A stretch of DNA of 64,000 bases from CAXMQS01 sp964195995 (GTDB lineage: Bacteria; Actinomycetota; Acidimicrobiia; Spongiisociales; JAOTWH01): contig CAXMQS010000092.1 in NCBI GenBank assembly GCA_964195995.1, positions 62,001 through 126,000 of the forward strand. The letters are read 5' to 3'. How positions within the stretch are numbered: position 1 is the first letter of the stretch; each line of letters starts with the position of its first letter. This document shows positions 44,711-53,845 of this stretch, one piece after another. Made by a program: the position numbers and the translations under genes. The notes under the pieces are model-generated. The model made no database searches. It worked only from the letters and a program-made list of their open reading frames with translations, and was not told the origin of the DNA.

Positions 44711-45553
44711 TTAATACTTGTAGAAGCCTTGTCCTGTCTTGCGGCCGAGGTGGCCGGCGTCGACCATGCGACGCAATAGGGGCGAGGGGGCATAACGGGG
44801 TTCGGCGAATTCGGCATGCAGTACCTCGGACACGGCTACGACGGTGTCGATGCCGATGAGGTCGGCAAGGGCAAGAGGTCCCATCGGGTGGTTGGCGCCC
44901 ATCACCAAAGCGGCATCGATGTCGTCCGCCGAGGCAACGCCGGCTTCGAACATGCGAACCGCGTCGACGAGCATTGGCAGCAGCAACGCGTTGACGATGA
45001 ACCCGGCCCGATCCTTGGCTTGAACGGGATGCTTGCCCAGCTCGACAGCGAAAGCTGTAACGGTTGCGGCCACGTCTGGTGATGTCAGCAACGAGGACAC
45101 CACCTCGACGAGGGGCATGACCGGGGCAGGGTTGAAGAAGTGCATCCCAGCAACCGACTCCGGACGATCCGTGGCCGTCGCCAACCGGACGATCGGTATC
45201 GAAGAGGTGTTGGAGGCGATGATCGCACCCTCGGCAAGGATCCCATCTAGCTCGGCGAAGAGGCTGCGCTTCACCGACTCGCTCTCCACGATGGCCTCTA
45301 TCACGATCTCGGAGTCGCCGAGCTGCGTGAGGTCGGTCGTAGCCGTAAGGCGGTCAAGAGTCGCCACGGCGTCATCCGCGGTCAGCTTCCGGCGTTCGAC
45401 GGCCTTGCCTAGAGACTTGTCGATATTGGCGCTACCCCTCGCGATCGCTGCCTCATCGACATCGGCGAGGACAACCTCACACCCCGCCCGGGCACACACC
45501 TCGGCGATCCCGGCGCCCATCTGCCCTGCTCCAACGATGCCAACTCGCTCCAT
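44711..45553 (-). CDS. 3-hydroxyacyl/3-hydroxybutyryl-CoA dehydrogenase
   Basis: A 280-residue NAD-dependent dehydrogenase. The Rossmann motif is VGIVGAGQMGAGIAEVCA, followed by the helical C-terminal domain. The signatures are ASNTSSIPIVRLA, GMHFFNPAPVMPLVEVV (catalytic His) and KDRAGFIVNALLLPMLVDAVRM; GPLALADLIGIDTVV and GRKTGQGFYKY close it. It oxidises 3-hydroxyacyl-CoA in fatty-acid or butyrate-type metabolism (Hbd/FadB2/PaaH type). It diverges from the P-type ATPase gene across 34 bases. Confidence 0.93.
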   Translation of the reverse strand: MERVGIVGAGQMGAGIAEVCARAGCEVVLADVDEAAIARGSANIDKSLGKAVERRKLTADDAVATLDRLTATTDLTQLGDSEIVIEAIVESESVKRSLFAELDGILAEGAIIASNTSSIPIVRLATATDRPESVAGMHFFNPAPVMPLVEVVSSLLTSPDVAATVTAFAVELGKHPVQAKDRAGFIVNALLLPMLVDAVRMFEAGVASADDIDAALVMGANHPMGPLALADLIGIDTVVAVSEVLHAEFAEPRYAPSPLLRRMVDAGHLGRKTGQGFYKY

Positions 45554-45587
45554 GTCGTCAGACTAGGGCTGGCTGTAGGGTGGCCGC

Positions 45588-47972
45588 ATGGCCGTTCAGG
45601 GGACAACGACACCCCAACCAACGATGGGCCTGACCTCGGCAGAAGTCAGCGATCGAGTCGCTCGCGGCCTGACCAATGACGTCCCCGAGGCATCTACTCG
45701 CACCGTTGCCGAAATCCTCCGGGCCAACATCGTCACCCGCTTCAATCTCCTCCTCGGCGCACTGCTCATCGTCGTCCTGATCGTGGCGCCACTTGCAGAT
45801 GCTCTCTTTGGCTTGGTGCTAATCGGAAACACGCTGATCGGCATCATCCAGGAGCTTCGCGCCAAGAGCGCCCTCGACGCCCTCACTCTGCTCAATGCAC
45901 CGAAGGCGACTGTGCACAGGGATGGCTCTGAATCGACGATCGGAGTGTCCTCCGTCGTCCTCGACGACGTCCTTGAACTGCGACCGGGCGACCAAGTCGT
46001 GGTCGATGGCGAGGTTGTTGCGGCCGACGGGCTCGAGGTCGACGAGTCTCTGCTCACCGGCGAGTCGGACTCGGTAGACAAGCTCATCGGCGAGCAGTGC
46101 CTGTCTGGCAGCTTCGTCGTCGCAGGCAGAGGCCTCTATCGAGCAACGCGAGTCGGCAAGGACGCGTATGCGGTTCGGCTCACTGAGGAGGCCAAGCGAT
46201 TCACCTTGGTGCGCTCGGAGCTCCGCAACGGGGTCGACGCCATCCTCCGGGTACTGATCTGGGCGATCCCTCCCACCATTGTGCTCCTGGCGTGGAGTCA
46301 GCTCGACAACTCAGACAGTGTCCGCGAGGCGCTGCGAGGGGCGGCTGCCGGAGCTGTCGGCATGGTCCCCCAGGGACTCGTACTCCTGACATCGATCGCC
46401 TTCGCCGTTGGCGTCGTCCGGCTGGCTCGTCGCAAAACGCTGGTCCAAGAGCTGCCTGCCATCGAGATGCTGGCGAGGGTGGACACGGTCCTCTTCGACA
46501 AGACGGGAACACTCACGGAGGGCAAGCTCGCAGTCGAGGAGATCGTGGCGTTCGGCGACAGCCTCACGGCTACCGAAGCGATTGGAGCGATCGCCAACGC
46601 CGACCTTGCGCCGAACTCGACGGTTGGAGCTATCGCCGCAACCTACCCAGACCCGGGATGGGGCGTCATGGATCGCAAGGCATTCTCCTCTGCCCGTCGC
46701 TGGAGCGCGGCATCCTTCGGCAATGGCGTCACCGTTGTGCTGGGTGCTCCTGACGCCATAGGCGTTTCACGCGGCGTGTCGGAGCAGGTCGAGAAGCGAT
46801 CCGCTCAGGGCAAGCGGGTGCTGCTGGCTGCCGCGACGAGACAGCCCATCGCCGGGGATTCGCCGCCTGCCGACCTCCGCCCCGTCGCGCTCGTCGTACT
46901 CAGCGACAGGATCCGATCGGACGTGGCCGACACGCTCGATTACTTCGACCGACAGGGCGTCGCCGCCAAGGTGATCTCTGGAGACCACCCGGCCACCGTC
47001 GCCGCGATCGCATCGGCCGTCGGCCTCACGGGCGACGTCGTCGATGGTGCCGACCTGCCGAGTGACATCGACGAACTCGGCGAGGCCATGGACGGTGCCA
47101 CCATCTTTGGTCGCGTCTCGCCACATCAAAAGCGATCCATCGTCGCTGCCATGCAGAAGCGAGGACACGTGGTAGCGATGACGGGGGATGGTGTCAACGA
47201 TGTACTGGCCCTCAAGGATGCCGATATCGGCATCGCCATGGGAAGTGGCAGCCCGGCATCGCGATCCGTCGCACAACTGGTCCTGCTCGACAGTGCGTTC
47301 GAATCGCTGCCGGCCGTCGTCGGCGAGGGGCGGCGGGTCATCGCCAACATCGAGCGGGTCGCCAACCTGTTCGTCACCAAGACCGTTTACGCCTTCTTGC
47401 TGGCGATAATCGTCGGGATCATCGGCAGGCCGTTCCCCTTCGTACCCAGACACCTCACCCTGGTCGGCAGCGTCACCATCGGCATCCCAGCGTTCTGGCT
47501 GGCCTTGGCGCCAACGGGCCGCAGGGCGGCACGGGGCTTTGTTCGCCGTGTCTTGCGATTCGCCATACCGGTTGGAACGCTGGCGGCGGCGGCTACGTTC
47601 GCCGGCTACGAGTTGGCGATCAATGAAGGTGTCGAACTCGTAGAGGCACGGACGGTCGCCACCATCGTCCTCGGAGCCACGGGGTTGTTCGCACTCATCC
47701 TCGTTAGCCGACCCATCACCCCAACCCGCCGCATCCTCATTGCCAGCATGACGTTCCTGCTACTCGTGGCTCTCGGAACGGGTGGTGGGCGATCCTTCTT
47801 CGAGCTGCAGCTTCCCGGCGCGACCCTCACCATGGCCGCCCTCGGAGTTGTTGCCGTAGCTGGTTCGATCATGTTCGCCGCCCTGCGCGGGATCGGCTGG
47901 GTCCAACACATGCCAGACCTCCTGACCACTGATTGGTGGAAGAGGCTGCGCCCTAACCGATCGGGAGACTGA
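45588..47972 (+). CDS. P-type cation-transporting ATPase, CtpE-like
   Basis: A 794-residue P-type ATPase. The actuator motif is VDESLLTGESD (~155), phosphorylation site DKTGTLTEG (Asp304), hinge MTGDGVNDVLALKDADIGIAMG (~533), and about eight to ten membrane helices. No N-terminal metal-binding domain or CPx motif is present, excluding heavy-metal P1B pumps. In helix 4 the usual PEGL of calcium/magnesium pumps reads VPQGL, as in the CtpE group with its MVPEGLV. CtpE is linked to calcium uptake in mycobacteria. The 3' end overlaps the convergent PAS kinase by 20 bases. Confidence 0.9.
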   Translation: MAVQGTTTPQPTMGLTSAEVSDRVARGLTNDVPEASTRTVAEILRANIVTRFNLLLGALLIVVLIVAPLADALFGLVLIGNTLIGIIQELRAKSALDALTLLNAPKATVHRDGSESTIGVSSVVLDDVLELRPGDQVVVDGEVVAADGLEVDESLLTGESDSVDKLIGEQCLSGSFVVAGRGLYRATRVGKDAYAVRLTEEAKRFTLVRSELRNGVDAILRVLIWAIPPTIVLLAWSQLDNSDSVREALRGAAAGAVGMVPQGLVLLTSIAFAVGVVRLARRKTLVQELPAIEMLARVDTVLFDKTGTLTEGKLAVEEIVAFGDSLTATEAIGAIANADLAPNSTVGAIAATYPDPGWGVMDRKAFSSARRWSAASFGNGVTVVLGAPDAIGVSRGVSEQVEKRSAQGKRVLLAAATRQPIAGDSPPADLRPVALVVLSDRIRSDVADTLDYFDRQGVAAKVISGDHPATVAAIASAVGLTGDVVDGADLPSDIDELGEAMDGATIFGRVSPHQKRSIVAAMQKRGHVVAMTGDGVNDVLALKDADIGIAMGSGSPASRSVAQLVLLDSAFESLPAVVGEGRRVIANIERVANLFVTKTVYAFLLAIIVGIIGRPFPFVPRHLTLVGSVTIGIPAFWLALAPTGRRAARGFVRRVLRFAIPVGTLAAAATFAGYELAINEGVELVEARTVATIVLGATGLFALILVSRPITPTRRILIASMTFLLLVALGTGGGRSFFELQLPGATLTMAALGVVAVAGSIMFAALRGIGWVQHMPDLLTTDWWKRLRPNRSGD

Positions 47973-50310
47973 GCTCGAAGGTGCTCCAACCGTCCTCATG
48001 GTGGTAGACCAAATCCCCGTCCATGAGCTTGGCCAGCTGATAGGACACGGTAAGCCCTAGTCCAACCGAGGATCCTGTGCCCTCACCATTCTCGCCGCGG
48101 AAGTAGGGGTCAAAGATCTTGGCGCGATCGCGCACCGGGATGCCCTCCCCGTTGTCGCGAACCCGCAGCACGACCATCTCTCGGACGATCCTTGACTCGA
48201 TCTCCACCAACTCACCGCCATAGCGCCTGGCATTGGAAAGCAAGTTTCGCATGATCTGGCGCATGCGGATGGGATCCGCGTACACCTTCACGGGATCGCC
48301 CGTCGAGCTGACTGCATCATCCATCCCCAGGGCGGTGAGCACGAGCTCCATCTGCTCCCAGAGTTCTACGGCCTCTGGCGACACAGACACTGTGTCCATG
48401 TCGGACCTTGAGGCGACCAACAAGTCCTCAACCAGATCGGCCACCTCGATCGATTGCTGCGCTATCAGCGCCACCAACATCTCGAGTTCGGGCCTGTCGA
48501 ACCGGTCCAGTCCTTGCTCTAGCTCCGCGGCGAATCCGACAACGGCAGTCAACGGTGTGCGCAGCTCATGGCTGACGCTCGCAACGAACTGATCCTTGGA
48601 CCGAACAAGCTGCTCGAGCTGTTCGGTTGCCCGCGTCCGCTCTGTCACGTCGTTACCAACACCGATGGCGCCCGAGACGACGCCGTCCTCCCACATCGGC
48701 CCGAGGCGCACATCAAGCACGCGACCTCTCACGTCTGCCGAAGTTGTCAGCGAATCCCCGGCAAGCGCCCTGCGAACAGCACGAACCAATTCGGGTGAGT
48801 CTCGGAAGAGCTCAAACGCCGAACGACCGACTGCTTCACCGGGACTCAAGCGAAGCGACTGCAACGCCTGACCCTCGCTGAGTGTGAACACGCCCTTCTC
48901 GTCGAGGGCGAAGAGCAGAATGGGAGAGGCAGAGACAACTGCACGCAAGCGCTCCTCGATCCGCTGCAGGGCTATCCGAGCCTTGCGGGTCTCGGCGAAG
49001 TCGGCGAAAGCCAAAACCACCCTCGACAGGTCTCGCTCACCGTTGACGACAGGCGCCGCCCAGTGGAGAATCCCGTCGATGGGCGTGCCGCGAAGCGAGG
49101 TCGTGTCGAGGCTGCCCTGCGCTTTGACCTTCCCTTCGTATATAGCGGCCAGCTGCTCGACCAGGGCATCGACGGAACCGTCACCATCCTCGAGCAGCGG
49201 AAAACGATCTGCGAGCTCCGACACATTCCCCGCCTCTAACAACTCCAGCGCTGCGTCATTGGCGTCCGTGAGTTCGACAGCGTCGAGCGCTGCTTGCACG
49301 AGATCGATTCGCATGCGGAGATAGGCCCGGACATCGGCCGCCTGGTCGAGATCAGCTAAGTGCGCCTCAACCTTCGAGTAGTCCATCTCCCAGATCGGTA
49401 TCGGAGACTGACCGAATAGCGTCCGGTAGTGCTCTTCGTTGGCCCTCAGGCTGGCCTCGGTGGCTACGCGGGCAGTGATGTCCTGAAAGTGGCCGAAGAA
49501 GTAGACCGGCGCACCGTCGCCATTTGTGACAAGGCCCACACCGACCAGCGCCCACGCCGTTCGCCCGGTTGCATGAAGACATCGCAACTCGTCCTGGAAG
49601 CTCCACACCTCAGCTTCGAGGAGTTCTGCAACCTTCCTCTCGACGAGGGGCCGCTCTTCGGGATGGAACATCGAGAGAAAGTCGCCGCTCCGGATGTCCT
49701 CGAGAGACCGTCCGAGAAGGTCGGCCATCGCTTGATTGACGCGCAGGACTGATCCGTCGCGACCGAACATCACCATGCCGCTCGACGCGTGTTCAAATGC
49801 TGCAGAGAAGCGACCCTGGGCGTCATGCAGCTCCGAAACGGTGCGCTCCTGTTCGTCGACGAAACTGCGAGTCGTTGCGCCGAGTCCCCACGCGACTACG
49901 CCGCCGCCAACGACGAGGCCAGCTCGAACGACGGCCTCTCCCCAAGTACCACCTTCGAGAAACAACGGTAGATACCAGGCGACGCCCCAAGCGAGGTAGG
50001 CGGAAGACCAGGCCGTAACGGCCGGATAGATCAGCGCCGCTGCGGCCAGCCACACCGTGACCGAGCTGAAGATGCCTCCGGTGTACCAAGCCACAGTCCC
50101 AACACAGGCCACCAGACCAAAGCCTCTGGCGACCACGAAGGTCTCACGGAGGGCTCCGAGGATTCCGAACGCCGCGGCGACACCCACCGCGACCCATGGC
50201 AGCAGAGGAACCGAGGTGCCGACGAGCAAGGCTGCGCCATGCACGGCAGCAAGGACCGCTAGGTACGGTTCAAAGCTAACGAGGCGCGCTCGGTTGAGCG
50301 GAGACAGCAT
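47953..50310 (-). CDS. Multi-PAS membrane sensor histidine kinase
   Basis: A ~785-residue hybrid-free kinase. Residues ~10-155 carry four to six hydrophobic helices. Three PAS domains follow at about 170-290, 300-420 and 450-555 (FEHASSGMVMFGRDGSVLRVNQAMADLLGRS; HYRTLFGQSPIPIWEM; VSASPILLFALDEKGVFTLSEG). The HisKA box SVSHELRTPLTAVVGF (~580) and HATPase (NLLSNARRYGG, RDNGEGIPVRDRAKIFDPYF, GLGLTVSYQLAKLMDG) close it. ATG 50310 is used; the frame extends to 50415, overlapping the divergent RRM start. No response regulator is adjacent, so the partner is elsewhere. Confidence 0.88.
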   Translation of the reverse strand: MLSPLNRARLVSFEPYLAVLAAVHGAALLVGTSVPLLPWVAVGVAAAFGILGALRETFVVARGFGLVACVGTVAWYTGGIFSSVTVWLAAAALIYPAVTAWSSAYLAWGVAWYLPLFLEGGTWGEAVVRAGLVVGGGVVAWGLGATTRSFVDEQERTVSELHDAQGRFSAAFEHASSGMVMFGRDGSVLRVNQAMADLLGRSLEDIRSGDFLSMFHPEERPLVERKVAELLEAEVWSFQDELRCLHATGRTAWALVGVGLVTNGDGAPVYFFGHFQDITARVATEASLRANEEHYRTLFGQSPIPIWEMDYSKVEAHLADLDQAADVRAYLRMRIDLVQAALDAVELTDANDAALELLEAGNVSELADRFPLLEDGDGSVDALVEQLAAIYEGKVKAQGSLDTTSLRGTPIDGILHWAAPVVNGERDLSRVVLAFADFAETRKARIALQRIEERLRAVVSASPILLFALDEKGVFTLSEGQALQSLRLSPGEAVGRSAFELFRDSPELVRAVRRALAGDSLTTSADVRGRVLDVRLGPMWEDGVVSGAIGVGNDVTERTRATEQLEQLVRSKDQFVASVSHELRTPLTAVVGFAAELEQGLDRFDRPELEMLVALIAQQSIEVADLVEDLLVASRSDMDTVSVSPEAVELWEQMELVLTALGMDDAVSSTGDPVKVYADPIRMRQIMRNLLSNARRYGGELVEIESRIVREMVVLRVRDNGEGIPVRDRAKIFDPYFRGENGEGTGSSVGLGLTVSYQLAKLMDGDLVYHHEDGWSTFELSLPIG

Positions 50311-50415
50311 CTGAGTCCGGATCGGCACCTCCACGAGACGTACGAGTGGTATCGGCTCCCCAAGGCAGCTCCTGAACCGGCTACTGGCATGGGTTCGCCG
50401 CTTATGCTTTCGCAC

Positions 50416-50667
50416 ATGCAGCTCTTCGTAGGCAACCTTCCCTGGAGTTTCTCATCCGAGGATCTGCAACGCCTGTTTGCCGAGTACGGCCAGGTGGATT
50501 CCGCCACCGTTATCAAGGATCGAGCAACAGGAAGATCCCGCGGCTTCGGCTTTGTCACCATGTCCTCGTCGCGACACATCGAATCGGCGCTCGAAGCCCT
50601 CAACGGCTCCACCGTCGGTGGCCGCGAGCTAACGGTCAATCCGGCGAAGGCGCGCTCAGACACGTAG
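50416..50667 (+). CDS. RRM-type RNA-binding protein
   Basis: An 83-residue single RNA-recognition motif. RNP2 is MQLFVGNLPWSF, RNP1 is RGFGFVTM (residues ~44-51), and the rest follows the beta-alpha-beta-beta-alpha-beta fold (EDLQRLFAEYGQVDSATVIKD; HIESALEALNGSTVGGRELTVNPA). Single-RRM proteins of this type are common in cyanobacteria, often cold-induced, and patchy in other bacteria. No glycine-rich tail is present. ATG 50416 is chosen so that the protein starts at the first beta strand. It shares its upstream region with the divergent kinase. Confidence 0.93.
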   Translation: MQLFVGNLPWSFSSEDLQRLFAEYGQVDSATVIKDRATGRSRGFGFVTMSSSRHIESALEALNGSTVGGRELTVNPAKARSDT

Positions 50668-50829
50668 GACCCCAAGCGGCTGCAAACGCTCTGCTCAAGG
50701 AAGCCCTTCTGGAACGGTGATAGAGGGTTCGCGGGCGTGATCCAGAGGCCGGGTGACCCCCATTTGGGGGAGGCCGAAACCCCTCGCATGCGTGATGACA
50801 TCGTCACCTCAATCCGACATGCTGATGGC

Positions 50830-51054
50830 ATGAACATCATCCAAGATCAGCTGGCATCCCTCTGGTTACTCACGCCAATCGCAGCCTTAGTCATCGTCGG
50901 GTTAGCAGCCCTGCTGGTGACTGGCATCCCAATCCGCATCGTGGAGGTCATCGACAACGCCGGCTGGCGCCGTCGCGCGGCTAAGCAGCGGCGAGTCGAG
51001 CGCAGCGGTGATGCTGCGGTTGAGAGTGCAGAATCTGCGAGGATGGCCACATGA
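50830..51054 (+). CDS. Small membrane protein upstream of a two-component system
   Basis: A 74-residue protein with one helix (residues 11-33: WLLTPIAALVIVGLAALLVTGIPI) and a highly basic tail (WRRRAAKQRRVERS). Its ATG 50830 is chosen from the frame and hydrophobic N-terminus; no strong ribosome site is visible. The TGA overlaps the ATG of the histidine kinase (ATGA), so it belongs to the same operon. It may be a regulator or partner of that kinase. About 65 bases upstream GACCCCCATTTGGGGG can form a hairpin, and an imperfect GTGATGA/TCGTCAC repeat (50791-50806) could be the operator of the operon. Confidence 0.65.
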   Translation: MNIIQDQLASLWLLTPIAALVIVGLAALLVTGIPIRIVEVIDNAGWRRRAAKQRRVERSGDAAVESAESARMAT

Positions 51055-52322
51055 AGCGCCTCTTCATCCCGCTGTGGCAGGGGGCCACCTATGCCAGGGG
51101 GCTCTACCTGCTGTTAGGGCTGCCACTGGGCATTCTCTACTTCACATTCCTCGTGACCTCTCTGTCGTTGGCAGTCGGCCTATCCATTGTTTGGGTCGGA
51201 GTGCCCATCCTCATCGGCGCGCTCATCGCCTGGCGAGCGATGGGCAGATTCGAACGCACGCTGCTCTCGGCGATGGTGGGAGCGAACATAGACCCTCCCC
51301 TCGGCAAGGTCGAGCCCTCGATGAGTCTGGGGCAGAAGGCACGTGCGTTGGCCTCCGACTCGTATACATGGCGTAGCTTCGGCTGGCTGCTGCTCCGATT
51401 CCCCCTTGGCATCGCCGGATTCGTCGTCGTCGTCGTTCTGGTCTCGACCTCTCTGTCGTTGTTGGGTGCTCCGTTGGCCCTGGTATGGGAGGACCACATC
51501 GATTTCGGGTGGGCCGAGGACTTCACCGCGGCTCTGTGGCTGGCACCCCTCATTGGGCTGTTTCTGGCTGCGGGTTCGGCTCACGTCATCAGCGGCTTCG
51601 CCAGGCTCCACGGCGTCATGGCCCGTCCCCTGCTTGGCCCTTCGGGGGAACAGGAGCGTGTCGCCTTGCGCCGACGCACCACCGTCCTCGAAGAGAGAAC
51701 TCAACTGGCCCACGAGTTGCACGACTCGGTCGGACACACGCTGACGATGATGGTGGTCCAGGCTGGAGCCGGTCGCCACGTGTTCGACAGCGATCCCAGT
51801 TTCTCGAAGCAGGCTCTTGGCAATATCGAGACGAGTGGACGGCGTGCCCTAGGCGAGCTAGACCACATCCTTGGCATCTTGCGCGAAGACGACGACTCCG
51901 AACTGGCACCGCAACCCACGGTCGGCCGAGTCCCAGACCTGGTCGCCGAGATGACTGCAGCTGGTGTCAAGGTCTCCCTTTCTGTCGAAGGCAACGTCGA
52001 GCAACTACCCACCGAGGTGAGTCGATCCGCCTACCGCATCGTCCAGGAAGCCCTGACAAACGTCCTCAAGCATGCGGTATCGGCCCCTGCACAGGTCAGG
52101 CTGCATCGGACCGCCGGGGCTCTGGAGCTCGAAATCGTCAACGAGGCACCGCCAGGTGGGGAACCACAGATCCGGGTCGAGGACGATGGAGGCGGTCGCG
52201 GCATAGTCGGTATCCGCGAACGCGTTTCGATGCTCGGCGGTAGCGTGGAAGCCGGAGCCCGCCCCGGAGGTGGCTTCCGTGTGTGGGTCCGCCTGCCAGT
52301 CGACACCGAAGAACCACTTTGA
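51051..52322 (+). CDS. NarL-type sensor histidine kinase
   Basis: A 423-residue membrane kinase. It has an N-terminal 'putative sensor' region with four hydrophobic segments (~17-62 and ~113-160), and a HisKA_3 dimerisation helix with ELHDSVGHTLTMMVVQAGA (phospho-His in the ELHDxxxH motif, ~His225). A C-terminal HATPase follows (YRIVQEALTNVLKHA, DDGGGRGIVGIRERVSMLGG). Kinases of this class pair with LuxR-type regulators, and the gene for one follows with TTGA overlap. Its signal is unknown; envelope stress is typical for such small-helix kinases. Confidence 0.93.
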   Translation: MKRLFIPLWQGATYARGLYLLLGLPLGILYFTFLVTSLSLAVGLSIVWVGVPILIGALIAWRAMGRFERTLLSAMVGANIDPPLGKVEPSMSLGQKARALASDSYTWRSFGWLLLRFPLGIAGFVVVVVLVSTSLSLLGAPLALVWEDHIDFGWAEDFTAALWLAPLIGLFLAAGSAHVISGFARLHGVMARPLLGPSGEQERVALRRRTTVLEERTQLAHELHDSVGHTLTMMVVQAGAGRHVFDSDPSFSKQALGNIETSGRRALGELDHILGILREDDDSELAPQPTVGRVPDLVAEMTAAGVKVSLSVEGNVEQLPTEVSRSAYRIVQEALTNVLKHAVSAPAQVRLHRTAGALELEIVNEAPPGGEPQIRVEDDGGGRGIVGIRERVSMLGGSVEAGARPGGGFRVWVRLPVDTEEPL

Positions 52323-52996
52323 TCACCATCCTCATAGCAGACGACGATCCCTTGGTCAGGGTCGGTCTGCGGGCCGTTCTCGATGGCGAAGCCGATCTTG
52401 AGGTGGTGGCCGAGGCGTCCGACGGTATCGAGGCCATCGACGCAGTCGCCCTGCACTCCCCGAGCGTTGTGGTGATGGACATTCGAATGCCCAACCTCGA
52501 CGGCCTGGCCGCAACTCGCCAGATCAAGGCTCTCCCCGACCCACCTCAGGTCCTCATTCTGACGACCTTCGAACTCGACGAGTACGTCTACGAGGCGTTA
52601 CGGGCAGGGGCCGCCGGGTTCGTGCTTAAGCGGGTCTCACCCACCGACCTTATTGAGGCAGTACGCGTCGTCGACTCGGGCGCGTCTTTGGTGTTTCCCA
52701 GTGCCACCCGCGATCTCGTTCAACACTTCCTCCCACCCGTTCCACCAGCCAGCTTCGCCAAGGCGCTCGAAGAGCTCAGCGAGCGTGAGAGAGAGGTGCT
52801 GCGGCTCGTCGCCCGCGGACGATCCAACCGCGAGATAGCTGAAGAGCTCTTCGTCAGCACGGAAACGATCAAGAGCCACGTTGGTTCGGTGCTCCTCAAG
52901 CTCGAGGCTCGAGACCGGACCCAGGCCGTGATCGCCGCTTACGAATCTGGATTCGTCACGCGGGGCGACGGCTCAGCTGAGCCGGCCGCCCAGTAG
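52319..52996 (+). CDS. LuxR/NarL-family response regulator
   Basis: A 225-residue regulator. The receiver has the acidic pocket ADDDP (residues 7-11), phospho-Asp in VVVMDIRMPNLDG (Asp57) and the switch Thr/Lys (LTTF...LKR). The C-terminal LuxR HTH is ELSEREREVLRLVARGRSNREIAEELFVSTETIKSHVGSVLLKL. The TTG start at 52319 overlaps the kinase TGA (TTGA), coupling both. It likely binds upstream of its own operon. Confidence 0.95.
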   Translation: MITILIADDDPLVRVGLRAVLDGEADLEVVAEASDGIEAIDAVALHSPSVVVMDIRMPNLDGLAATRQIKALPDPPQVLILTTFELDEYVYEALRAGAAGFVLKRVSPTDLIEAVRVVDSGASLVFPSATRDLVQHFLPPVPPASFAKALEELSEREREVLRLVARGRSNREIAEELFVSTETIKSHVGSVLLKLEARDRTQAVIAAYESGFVTRGDGSAEPAAQ

Positions 52997-53045
52997 GCGA
53001 CCACCGTCGAACTCGCAAGAGCGCCGAGGTCGGCCCTTAGGCCGT

Positions 53046-53079
53046 CAGGGGATAGAGCACCGGATTCCTAGACCGCTGT
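53046..53079 (+). repeat. tRNA-Arg-like fragment (possible att remnant)
   Basis: Thirty-four bases, beginning CAGGGGATAGAGCACCGG, equal the D-loop to anticodon-stem part of a tRNA-Arg(CCT) and match 59769-59802 at 31 of 34 positions in the same orientation. Acceptor and T-arms are absent, and one anticodon-stem pair is broken, so it cannot be a tRNA. It lies in the gap between the response-regulator gene and the methyltransferase gene, which otherwise holds nothing I recognise. Confidence 0.72.
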
Positions 53080-53137
53080 ACACCGCTCCTTGTCGCTACT
53101 AGCCGGGATGGCCACGGCAACCCGAGTTGAGATGACG

Positions 53138-53767
53138 CTATGGCTTCGGTGGCACCACATATATCGCCACGTTCCCTCCCGCGACGATCTTCTCGCGCTC
53201 GATTCCGAGACCGGCCTCGGCCACAAGGCCTGGGACACCGCCCGAGGCCTTGAAGCTCCGGTAACCGGAGTAGTGGCCTGAAACCCGCTCGACGATCGCA
53301 GACAGAGCACGAAGAGTCGGCCCCTTCCATCCCCGCAGTGATCCAAAACGGAAATCGATCAGAAGCAAGCGGCCATTGGGTTTCGCGATCCGGCCCATTT
53401 CGGCCACCAGCGCCGTTCGCGCGTCTGCGGGAACCTCGTGAAGAACCATCGACGTCGTTACCAGGTCGAAGTTGCCATCATCGAAGGGCAGCGTGTCGCC
53501 GTCGGTGAGCCGGAGCTCCGCCTTATCTCCTAGGCGGGCCGCGGCTCTCTCGAGCATCGCCGGCGACACGTCGACACCGACAACCGTGCAGCCGGCATCG
53601 ACATAGTGGGCCATGCTGGTCCCCGTGCCGCAGCCGACATCGAGCACCTGCCATCCCGATCGGGGCTGGACCACGTCGAGGGCGACCCTGCGCACTCCCG
53701 CCTGCATCGGCTCTATGAGCCGGTCGTAGAGGCGGGCGATACGCCGATAGGGATCCTTGGTGCTCAT
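53138..53767 (-). CDS. Class I SAM-dependent methyltransferase
   Basis: A 209-residue methyltransferase. Motif I is VLDVGCGTGTSMAHY (residues ~41-55), VVGVDVSPAMLERAAARLG and the acidic post-motif; motif IV region DLVTTSMVLHEVPADAR, and GRLLLIDFRFG. The pattern is UbiE-like. The substrate is not known; the fold alone does not say. The C-terminal FKASGGVPGLVAEAGLG is typical of small-molecule methylases. The ATG at 53767 is used. It is followed by a second, unrelated methyltransferase gene on the same strand upstream. Confidence 0.85.
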   Translation of the reverse strand: MSTKDPYRRIARLYDRLIEPMQAGVRRVALDVVQPRSGWQVLDVGCGTGTSMAHYVDAGCTVVGVDVSPAMLERAAARLGDKAELRLTDGDTLPFDDGNFDLVTTSMVLHEVPADARTALVAEMGRIAKPNGRLLLIDFRFGSLRGWKGPTLRALSAIVERVSGHYSGYRSFKASGGVPGLVAEAGLGIEREKIVAGGNVAIYVVPPKP

Positions 53768-53845
53768 GGTGTGAGCGTAGAGCCATCTCCATCGAAGATC
53801 CCTAGCTATTCGGATGCCTCGTCCGTCTCGGGGGTGGAAGGCTCC

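Noticed and set aside
53046..53079. Functional tRNA gene
   Set aside because: Acceptor and T-arms are missing and the anticodon stem is damaged; only the D-loop to anticodon part remains.
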